A DNA stretch of 64,000 bases from the NCBI GenBank assembly GCA_932521035.1, contig OW051492.1, positions 5,704,001 to 5,768,000 of the forward strand. The letters are read 5' to 3'. Under the pieces are notes generated by a model. It did no database searches. It was not told the origin of the DNA and saw only the letters and a program-made list of their open reading frames with translations. A program made the translations under genes and the position numbers. The stretch is from Oscheius dolichura (Eukaryota; Nematoda; Chromadorea; Rhabditida; Rhabditidae). Below are positions 52,201 to 60,386 of the stretch, one piece after another (within the stretch, counting starts at the first letter, position 1; each line of letters begins with the position of its first letter).

Positions 52201-55200
52201 ATGCCGATCAAATGGAAAATGATGAGATGCTGATGATTGTGACGATGAAGCTCACCCAGCTGCAAGAACTGCCTCTGGAACAACTCTCTGAAGAACAACT
52301 ACAACAGTTGGACAACGAAATTGGACAGCTGAAGGATGCTGATCAGCTACGAGAAAAGGTGGCTGCTCTCCAGAAAGCTAAAGAAGATCAGAAACATGCT
52401 CTGGATGAAGCCAACAAGAAGCTGCAAGAGATTGAACATGAAATTGCCGATCTCGTTCCCATCCCAGCTGCTGCTCCATCAGGAAAAGGCAAAAAAGGCA
52501 AAGGAAAGAAACAACAGCCTGCTACTGCTGAAGAAGATGCTGCTACTCTAGCTGATCGTCTTCATAAGGCCAACGAATTATCCGATCGTCTGCTGGCTCT
52601 AACACCCATTCCTGATGCGGCTCGAGTTGATGAGGCTCGCAAGAAGATCGATGACATTACTGACAAGACCAAATCCGATCTTGAGAAGAAGACAGCCGAA
52701 GAAGCCGAAGTCAAGAAGGCCACCGATGCTCTTGATGAGTTGGAGAAGACCCTTGCCGCCGTCGAATCGAACATTCTGGCTGCACCAACTGATGATCTGG
52801 AGAAGCTGACCGCTCTCAAGAGGGACTCAATTCCTACTGTTGCTGGCAAACTTGAAGCCGTTGGAGATGTACCTGCTGATCTGAAGGATCGTAAAGATCA
52901 CTTGGCCCAGAAGTGCGCCGATGTCAACAAGGTACTTGATGAGAAGCTACAGAAGGCTTTGGATGACCAAGAGAAGACCAATGTCGTCAGTGGCATACTG
53001 GATGACAAGAAGAAACAACTGGATACCATTGCCGAGAAGCTGCAATCTGAACAACCATTGGCTGATGTTGACAACGAGCTACAGCAACTGAAACAGATCA
53101 CTGATGAAATCAATCATTTGGCTGATCAACTTGAGAATGCTCCACAACAACTTGCCCGTGCTGCTAATGACATCAAGCAAAAGGCTAAGGAGCTCGCTTC
53201 ACCGCTTGAAAAGGCCGTTCCCAAAGAGAAGGAGCTACGAGATGACAACAAGAACCTCAAGGACCAACTGGAGAACATCTCTGCTGCTCTCAATCAGATC
53301 CATGACCACGCTCCTGAGACTCAACTGCCAGTTGTTGAACAAATTGTTCATGACCTTGCTAAGCTACAGGATGCCGTGAAACAGCATGAGGACGCCGTTG
53401 AACATCATAGCCCTCTTGTTTCGGATTCTGATTTGGACAAGAATTTGGCTCAAAATCTGCCTGAATTGCTGAGAAAAGCTGAAGAAGAGAAGAAGACTCT
53501 GAATGAAGCTGTCCAAGTGAACACCATTGCTCCTGAAATCAAACTCATCAGTGCCGAACTCCAACAGCGACCAGAGCAAATTCCCGAAAATCTGGATGAA
53601 CAACAAGCTGCTCTGGAGGATCTTGGAGCCAGAAAGGCCCGACTTGAAGCTCTGATGCAAAACATCCCTGAAGGAGCACAAGGAGATGAACTTCGTGAGA
53701 AGAGTCAATGGGATCTATCTCGTCTGAAGGACCTTCTGAACCAGCTGGGAGCCAAGGTTGGTGACAAGCTAGCTGCTCTGGCTGCGTTCAATACCAGCCG
53801 CAAGGATGCCGAAGAGAATCTTCTGGCTATTACCTCAAGACCTGAAACTGGCAAAACGCCTGAAGAAGTCATCGAACAGCTCAAACGAGATGAAGACGCT
53901 CTGGAAAAACTACGTCTATCAGTTGCTAACACCGACAGAGATGCCCTCGATGAGCCTCAGGCTAAAGAGTACGATGATCTGATTGCCCGACTACAGAAAG
54001 CTGAAGAATTGCTAAAGGTTTGTTATTGTCTCTATTTGATCCATAATAATTGTCATTTTTCAGCAACGTCGCGCAGCTGCCGAAGATGTACTTGACAAGC
54101 AGAAGGCCATTGAAGACTTGCATAAGAAGACCGTTCCTGCACAGTCACGCCTGGCCAAATTGATCGCAGAAGCTGACAGTCTACTAAATGATCCTGAAGG
54201 AGTTCCATCACAATATCAACCACTTGGAGATGAACTTCGCAAAGAGATCTCTATTGCCCAGGATATCATCGCCGCTCCTGGAGGAGTGTCGGCTACCGAG
54301 GACGAAACTCTGCGTGGTTTGAGCCATCTGCTAACTGCTGCCCATGTTCTCCTTCCGACAATTGAGTCGAAAGCAGAACTGTGGGAAGAGTTTTCGTGCC
54401 TTCGAGATGAAGGATTTGATTTGTTGGAAAAGATTAATCGCAGAATCCACGCCGTGGATCTTTCGACACTTGGAAGTGTCTCTGACAATCAGGAGCTATT
54501 AGATCAGCTAAAGGTATCCCGTTCAGGAATTTTGGTAATGCATCGGTTCCAGGCTGTTTACGACGACGTCGAAGAGCTCCGTGAGAAAGACCATCAACTC
54601 TGCGGACTCTCCGAAGATTTGCTTCCTCACAGTATTGCTGCTCAGGAATCGAGATTCTTTTCTGTTGATGTAGAGGGTACTAGTCAGCAGTATGAGGTAG
54701 GGCCTCTATTTTCCCCCGTAACTCTTCTTTTAGGAAACAATGCAACAATTGAATGATGAAATTGATACCGAGACCAACTTGGCGAGGACACTGGAGATAC
54801 TCCGGACGGAGTTGAACCACTGTTCCGAAGAACTAGAATCACAACAACGTTTCAGAAGAGACCGAATGGTATCCGCTCGATTTATAATGAATAATAAGTA
54901 TGTTCAGAGTCAGGAATCGTTGCTCAATGACATCATCGCCCACATCGAGAATCAGAAGGTGATCGTGGAGCGCAGTGCGGCCGGTCGTCGCTTCGTGGAA
55001 AGCAGCACATCCGCGGAGTTGGACGCCCTGTTGCAGAAGGCCCACGAACTGGTTGAACAGCTCCGGAACATCCCGGAGACGAGTGGCGAAGGCAACGAGG
55101 AAAACAAAGAAGAATATGATGTCGATGCCGCCGCCGAAGTGCTCGCCGCTCTCTATCCGAATGAACATCCGTATTCCGTGCTGCAACAACACGGAATCGA

Positions 55201-55629
55201 TGGAGTGCCATCCGATTCGGATTCGAAAAGCGAGTTTGACTCCCTAGATGGCTCGTCCGACGGGCTCCTCTCACCCCTCCCGGACGACCCAGCCTCTACT
55301 ATTCCCCCGGCCCAATTACGCCGACAACGCTCACGATGGAGACGGGTACTTAGAACAGCACTGCCACTTCAGGTATACCAGCTCCCCCTGACTCTAAACC
55401 AATCCCTCTTTCAGGCTATGCTGGTTCTACTTCTTGGGGCCGCTTGTTTAGGTGAGTGTTTTATCCACCCTTTTCGGACTAGAACCCCCTCTTCTCCCCA
55501 ATTTTCATCCAAATAATTTAATTTTCAGTGCCCCACTGTGACGATGACTACTGCTGTCAGCTGTTAAATAATTTTGCTCGAAGCTTTGATCCATCTCTGG
55601 AATTTGTGAATGGTCCTCCCCCGTTCTAA
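10954..55629 (+). CDS. anc-1: ANC-1-type giant KASH protein (nesprin/syne family)
   Basis: About 41 exons encode about 13,080 residues. Order: CH1 (about residues 10-120), Ser/Pro/Lys linker, CH2 (about 186-300), spectrin-like helical rod (330-1,730), ten or so 85-95-residue repeats (1,735-2,770), 10.7 copies of a 903-residue unit (about 2,993-12,680), a diverged last unit, and a KASH domain ending GPPPF. In C. elegans ANC-1 anchors nuclei and mitochondria to actin: the CH pair binds actin and KASH is held by SUN-domain UNC-84 across the outer nuclear membrane. C. elegans ANC-1 has six 903-residue repeats, so this one is about 4,500 residues longer. The start at 10954 has an in-frame TGA upstream at 10933. 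Every junction kept frame except between exons 4 and 5, where the phases differ by one base. One intron (20451-20490) is GC-AG. Most introns are about 40 nt, but four exceed 360 nt. Copy number depends on the assembly. Confidence 0.93.
11162..12037 (+). other. 876-nt intron inside CH1 of anc-1
   Basis: GT donor after GEAL and an attatag acceptor before PVNRAKV. More than twenty times the typical intron here. I see no internal gene, RNA or repeat. Confidence 0.7.
14398..14947 (+). other. 550-nt intron of anc-1
   Basis: Bounded by AGCAAG|gtagg and atttcag|TTCAATG, both phase 0. No recognisable content. Confidence 0.7.
15984..17809 (+). other. 1826-nt intron of anc-1
   Basis: The largest intron in the window, between DRVQ and EVGKELAAW, both ends phase 0. 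It is pyrimidine-rich on the plus strand around 16640-16760 and holds only short unsupported ORFs. It could contain an internal promoter for an isoform without the CH domains, but no element shows this. Confidence 0.65.
17984..18348 (+). other. 365-nt intron of anc-1
   Basis: Bounded by TTGTCCCAG|gtgag and aagttcag|GTGCCACAA, phase 0 on both sides. Nothing recognisable inside. Confidence 0.65.
20451..20490 (+). other. GC-AG intron of anc-1
   Basis: The frame ends CTTCTAAAG|gcaggg and resumes after gggttcag|GTACTTAGC, phase 0. Without splicing the frame stops within 20 codons, and no GT donor sits at the junction. AAG|GCAxG is the usual strong form of GC-AG introns in nematodes. Confidence 0.7.
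20880..24020 (+). repeat. Block of about ten diverged 85-95-residue repeats in ANC-1
   Basis: The translation shows a recurring pattern: a helix like IRxTVDLASxIExxP, then ELQAAKDMLEAAKKDV, then EHLxxHPxD, then QLxxVExDLxNVLxAVExRL. Successive copies begin near LDQIRDTIMLAD, LNKVRHTVDLAS, LAKIEDTVNLAG, IGAIDNTIDLAS, LENIRNTVDLAS, LQNIREIIDLAS, LDKIQQTIDLAT and VEEIRKIVDTAS, with one or two weaker or half units between (for example DLVAVQASIELA and LSDVEKVIDAVL). They share the pattern but have clearly diverged at DNA level, unlike the array that follows. Probably paired-helix, spectrin-like units forming part of the rod. Confidence 0.8.
24698..54267 (+). repeat. 10.7 tandem copies of a 2755-bp coding unit in anc-1
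   Basis: Copies start at 24698, 27453, 30208, 32963, 35718, 38473, 41228, 43983, 46738 and 49493, with a partial eleventh at 52248-54267. Each unit holds 2709 coding bases (903 codons) and one 46-nt intron (first at 26468-26513, last at 54018-54063). Ten identical-length 2709-nt exons run from one intron to the next, all phase 0. Their translations are identical; by eye I saw one synonymous base change in copy 6 (39493), and copy 1 has Pro for Ser at 24737. The unit is helix-rich with spectrin-like heptads, many Asp/Glu/Lys/Gln, and one Lys/Gly basic patch. C. elegans ANC-1 is known to contain six such 903-residue repeats. Confidence 0.97.
54268..55319 (+). other. Diverged terminal repeat unit and neck of ANC-1
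   Basis: Identity with the array stops within one codon at 54267/54268, but similarity continues: DETLRGL, the WEEF motif, SRFFSVDVEGTSQQYE (array RFYDVDAEQTEKQYD) and ELDALLQKAHELVEQL (array DLARMDALLADAKQN). This stretch is therefore the rest of the last repeat unit, no longer kept identical. It is followed by an acidic, Ser-rich segment (SDSDSKSEFDSLDGSSDG) before the basic residues that precede KASH. Confidence 0.75.
55320..55629 (+). other. KASH domain of ANC-1
   Basis: Spread over three exons (to 55372, 55415-55451, 55529-55629). Basic RRQRSRWRRVLRTALPLQ precedes a transmembrane helix AMLVLLLGAACLV. The luminal tail contains DDDYCCQLLNNFARSF and ends NGPPPF. The human nesprin KASH has the same plan (RVLRAALPLQ, EEDYSC, NNFARSF, NGPPP plus one residue). 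The C-terminal PPPX enters the pocket of a SUN-domain trimer; the second Cys of DYCC aligns with the Cys known to form a disulfide with SUN proteins. Confidence 0.96.
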
Positions 55630-56507
55630 ATTCTCCCTAGCCATCCCACTCCCTGCATTCCTTTCAAATTGTTGTTGAATTTTAATATATAGAGATTCAT
55701 AAATTTTTACACTTATTCATATGAGAGACGAGCGATCGGGGGAGGAGGTGATTGGGTGTTCGGGGCTGTGATCAGATCCAACAAAGGGGTCCAGTATCTT
55801 CTCTATGGTATACATCAGGCGAAATAGTCCTCTTCGCAGGGTTAGCTGTACCCGGGACCTCCTCGAGGCCGTCTCCAGAAGGAACGGAGAAAGGAAGAAA
55901 GACGCGGAGGAGTTCGCCGGGACGGTGGAAGCTGTGATCTTACCCGGCGATTTCCAGTGGAACCGGGAACTCAAAGCTATTATCCTTATAAGAAGTCGTT
56001 CATGGAGGGATAAGATTAGCTGTCCGAGTTCGATTTGTGCTTCCTCCGTTTTTTTTTCTTGTTCACCCGTTAACTTTCAATTAACATCAGCACCTGGCCC
56101 CTCGTCATCTCAGCATTGACTTATTTTTAATATTTCCCGGCTGGCAGGCTGTCCTCGCCTAGGTCAAGCTACAATACTTCTTGTTTTCGATATATCCGAC
56201 ATCTCATTAGGACAGCTTTGGCCTCGTCAGGCAACTTCCACCCTTCCTTTCGAAATGTTTGTAGGGGTCTCTGCTTATGTTCAGTTTCTGAAGATAAAAA
56301 CTCCTCTCTAAGCTATAGTATACCACAAGGGGCCCGGGCCAGAAGCGTGGTTACGCCTTTCCAAATTGTACTCTGGCTTGAAACCAGTCCCTGCTTTGTC
56401 GTTTGAGCACAGGTGCGGCTTGGGAGCCAGGGGGCGGCGTCGTGGCAACCGAGTAGCTCGGACTGCTCAGCCTTCTCACACATTCTTTCCTCTCCTAATT
56501 ACTCCAG
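55630..56507. other. Intergenic region with unexplained overlapping ORFs
   Basis: About 880 nt between anc-1 and the TRPV gene. Between about 55720 and 55990 both strands are open with codon composition like real exons here. The plus strand reads RDLLEAVSRRNGERKKDAEE; the minus strand reads RRGLFRLMYTIEKILDPF and ends at 55717. I recognise neither. The rest (56000-56507) is AT-richer with no gene and presumably holds the TRPV promoter. Confidence 0.35.
56494..56507 (+). promoter_or_regulatory. Probable trans-splice acceptor of the TRPV gene
   Basis: Pyrimidine-rich sequence ends attactccag directly before the ATG at 56508, leaving no 5' UTR between acceptor and start. Confidence 0.5.
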
Positions 56508-59500
56508 ATGGGCAGCAAAGCGAGCAAGGCGGACAGTGGAAACGACCCGGACGACGTCTGGAGCAACAAATTCAAGGAGAAGGGCAAGAACGACCTCTAC
56601 AAGTGGGGTGCCCCCGGTCAGCCCGCTCCCTCTCCCCGTTCAATCTCCACCTTTCAGATGGCGACTTGGTAAAGTTGTTCGAAACCCAGGGGGAGGATGC
56701 TGTTCTTTCCTTCGCAGAGGAGAACATCGAGCCGATGCTGTACGAGAACGGGCCGAGGCTCATCGGGGCACAGGAGTACCAGATCTGGAAGACCACGATG
56801 GTTAGCCCCCTGCTTGGGCCAGATGACGATTTGTTCAGATAACCGAATTCGGACTGACGGAGTCGACGTCGGCCGATTTGGACGAGCGTTTCGAGGAGCA
56901 CAAAGCCCTGTGGCGGTTAAACAAGAGGGGCATCGAGGGCGAGTCCCTGATCCACATCTTGCTCCACAAGTAAGTCATTGTTATGTTCCCCCGCCATAAA
57001 TCTCCTCCGCCCACGTGATTGCTCCCTGGGAAACTCGAAATTTAGCGAGGATACGATGTGTCACGAGGTGGCCCGAATACTGATCAAGAAGTACCCGGGG
57101 CTGAGCGGGGACATCTACATGAGCGACACATACCTGGGTAGGAGCCGTCTTCCTCCTCTAATCTGCACCCATTAGGCCAATCAGCACTGCACCTGGCCAT
57201 AATCAACAACGACTACGAGACGGCACAGTTGCTCCTACAAAATGGGGCCCGGGTCAATGCCCGTGCCTGTGGCTCCTTCTTCATGCCGGACTTCTTCCGG
57301 ACGAAGAAGAAGAAACGAAATTTTGACGGTTGGTCTGATAAAATGACAAAGAACAGTTCGATAGGAATTGCCTATTTCGGAGAGTACCCCCTGGGATTCG
57401 CGGCGTGTTGTGGGGCGAAGGATCTATACGACCTCCTCATGGAACACAACGCGGATCCCGATCTACAGGACACCTTCGGGAATACGATCCTCCACATGTG
57501 TGTCATCTCGGACAGCAGTGTAAGTGCCGCCGGAGGGGGTAATCTCGGCCCTAGTCCATGTACATGTACGCGGTGAAACACTGGAAGAAGATGGCCGACC
57601 CCTTGGTGGCCAACCACGACGGCTTCACCCCCTTGACCCTGGCCAGCAAACTCGGACGACCGCAGATATTCGAACACATGCTGGACTTGTCCAAAGTGGT
57701 AAGGGGGCAGTCCTCAACCCCCTAAACGGCGTTTTCTAGGAGTTTTGGCGGTTTTCGGACATGGCCTGCTCCGCGTATCCCATTGCCGCCTTGGACTCGT
57801 TGAACTTGGACGGAACAACGAGTAATTGCCTTTTTGTCGTTTTAAGACCCAAATTTAGACTACAGTTCCGCCTTGCTGACTGTAATCAACGGACGGACCG
57901 AGGAGCATCTGGACATGGTGGGGTCGGAAGTTGTTCAGAGGCTGCTCGCCTACAAATGGGACGCGTACGCCAAGGCAGGCCGCCAGAATACAAAAACGGA
58001 GAAGTTTCCAGTTCGGGCTGTACAAGAGGATGATCATCCTCATCATCCAGCTCATCTTCCTCTCGATTGCCGCCGGCCTCCGTCCCACCGAAATGGACCG
58101 GCTGTATTTCCAGATGGAGAAGAGTGAGGATCACGTCCACATGGGCCGGCCGGAGACCAAGGGCAGTTTCGGGCCACGGACGGATGACTGGGTTTGGACG
58201 TTTCCCACCGAAAAGAGGGCATTGCTTATAGGGTCGGCTGGCTTGTGAGATAATCACCTTGTGTTTTTGTGGGCACTTCGTCTTCCAGCAGGCAAAGGAG
58301 CTCAAGACTCAGGGCTGGCACAGCTACCGTAAGAATATGGTAAGGGAGATGGGAGAGGGGAGGACGACGGGCAATTGCAGAAGTCGACCCCGGCCCGGAT
58401 GGTCTACAGCGTGTCCAACTACCTCCTGCTGGCCTGTGTCCCGATGCGTTGCCTCAAGCTCCACGAGATTGAGGAGTGTCTCCTCGTCCTGGCGGTCCCC
58501 GGTGCCTTCATATACGGCCTTTTCTTTGCCAGGTATCCCGTCCTCCCCTCGTCAAAACGCGGGATTCTCTAGGAATTTCAAACTGACGGGTCCGTTGGTC
58601 CAGATCTTCTACAGTATGTGTGCCTCCGACCTCGCCCTCTACCTCATCATCTCCTCCATCTTCATGTTCCCCTTCTGTTTCGGTCGGTCCGCTCCCAACC
58701 CTCCCTAATCCCGGTTCAGCCCTTCATTTCCTAGGGAGGGACATCGACGCCAAGGAGAAGCTCGAGCCGCACTCGGAGTTCTGGTGTAAGCGGGAGGAGT
58801 TCACCGTCTTCTACACCTACAGTACCCCGTTCGAGGCCTTCATCACCCTCCTTCGTGCCAACCTCAAAGGATTCGACGTAACGTTTTCCATTGAGAGAGT
58901 AGACAACATTTTCCAGTACGAGGAGCTCGTCTGCCACAATTACCAGCTCTTCGCCAAACTGCTGATGCTCCTCTACCTGCTCGTGATGGCTGTGAGGCCG
59001 TCCTGCTTTATCCGTCACAAGTTATTCTTTACAGGTGATGATGATGGCACTGGTTATATCGATGATGGCCAACACGTTCAACAGGATCATTGGGAGGGCC
59101 GAGAAGGCCTGGCGACAGCAGACAGCCCAGATTATCATGAACTTGGAGAGGTCCATGGACCCGAAGACGCTGGCCGCCCACCTCGCTGGGTACAGTATCA
59201 CTCTTCATGAAAAGTGAGTGAAGGGAGGCCAGGTGACGGCTAATTCAGTACGTCGGCCAGGGGATTGATGGTGGTCAAGAAGACGAACAACAGCAGGACG
59301 GATGCTAGATACAGTGCGGCGAAGAAGTGGAAGACTGTTGGACGAAAGGTCAGATTGATTAACGGGAGTAGTTTGGGTGGAATAAGCAATTTACCTTATT
59401 GTATTTTGCAAAGTATTTTCAGGTAATTAGAACAGTAGCAAAAGTCGGGAGTGAAATGGCTCTGGACCTCCTTCATGGGCACGAGAAGATGGCGATGATT

Positions 59501-59956
59501 GAGAAGCCCGTAGAGAAAAGAGCAACGGAGACGAGACACGGCATTGCAAATGTTGTATCCGAGGTAAGCGGCTCGTCTCCATCCCAAACCATATTACAGC
59601 TAATGAACACTACTCATGGTGTTCCACAAGTTGCCACTTACACAACATTGGCTGATCCTCCAGTTGAAATTCCTCCGCCAGATCCGGCTCCGGGGCCCTC
59701 GTCGGAAGCTCCTCGTCCTCTTACAGCTACAGTCGTTGGTCGCCCAAAAACTAGGCGGTACTTGACTGCGATAGAAACTGAGAACATTTCGGTAAGAAAT
59801 CACTCTCAGAAAAAAAAGAAACATATACAGATCAAGAGAAAGGAAATACCTGCTGTACATTCTGGAACCGCACCGAATATGCCTCCGACGATCAGAGAAA
59901 TAGTCAGAAGAGCCGTGAAAACTTCATATGTTAGATCGGATACTAATCAAGATTAA
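56508..59956 (+). CDS. TRPV cation channel, OSM-9/OCR-like
   Basis: Twenty exons with introns of 36-76 nt, all in frame, encode 873 residues. The N-terminus (MGSKASKADSG) has no signal peptide. Ankyrin repeats fill about residues 60-330 (GQSALHLAIINNDYETAQLL, AYFGEYPLGFAACCGAKDLY, DTFGNTILHMCVI, NHDGFTPLTLASKLGRPQIF). S1 is MIILIIQLIFLSIAAGL (about 379); S2-S4 follow; the pore region is FEAFITLLRANLKGFDYEEL and S6 is AVMMMALVISMMANTF. After S6 come EKAWRQQTAQIIMNLERS and a long basic, Pro-rich tail. TRPV subunits form tetrameric cation channels in sensory cilia. The putative filter NLKGFD lacks the vertebrate GMGD motif. One intron (57975-58011) is GC-AG. Which nematode paralogue it is cannot be settled here. 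Confidence 0.88.
57975..58011 (+). other. GC-AG intron of the TRPV gene
   Basis: GCCAAG|gcaggc to gtttccag|TTCGGG, 37 nt, phase 0. It joins the end of the ankyrin region (YAK) to the segment before S1 (FGLYKRM). No GT donor is available and read-through gives a different, non-homologous frame. Confidence 0.7.
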
Positions 59957-60368
59957 AATTATTCCTTTTTTTTCTTTTCTTCTAATATGAGCCGTCCAAT
60001 TTAGCGAAGTATCGCAACTTCTACAGTACATGAAAAATCTGTGCAACACCCTCAAATTCCACAATTGGATCGATCCAGTCTATGTTATACTATTGTTTTG
60101 CCCCATATATTTTTTGTAATTGTTTTGAGATTCTTGAAATAACACCTCAATATGCCTGAAAAAGCGTTGGGGAGATTGAGCATTAGCTTATACAGGGTTT
60201 CTTCTGAAATGCAAGTTCGTAATTGAGGCGAAGAAAATTCGCATTCGGGCACTCTCGGCCGAGGCGCGGGTCCTAGTGCGTGGACATTTCCTCGTTGGAT
60301 TTTAGCTTGACTCTTCTGTTATAGTACATGGTTAGGTATATATATTTCAATAATTCTATATCTTGCAG
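59957..60368. other. Intergenic region between TRPV and EF-Tu
   Basis: About 410 nt, AT-rich, ending in the tatatcttgcag acceptor (60357-60368) that precedes the EF-Tu ATG by 18 nt. No gene or RNA recognised. Presumed promoter of the EF-Tu/COG5 pair. Confidence 0.5.
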
Positions 60369-60386
60369 AAACCTCGAAGAAAGTAA

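Noticed and set aside
26568-54095. Ten identical 910-codon open reading frames that look like separate tandem genes
   Set aside because: Each begins inside an exon and ends by reading through the 46-nt intron. With the intron removed they form one continuous phase-0 coding sequence.
24698-54267. Array as a satellite, transposon or CRISPR-like repeat
   Set aside because: The unit is coding, keeps frame through a spliced intron, and matches the known ANC-1 repeat plan; no terminal repeats, spacers or transposase are present.
59957-60368. Small RNA or spliced-leader RNA gene between TRPV and EF-Tu
   Set aside because: I found no spliced-leader core, Sm-site context or tRNA-like T-loop; only a GC-rich patch near 60240-60290 stands out, without convincing structure.
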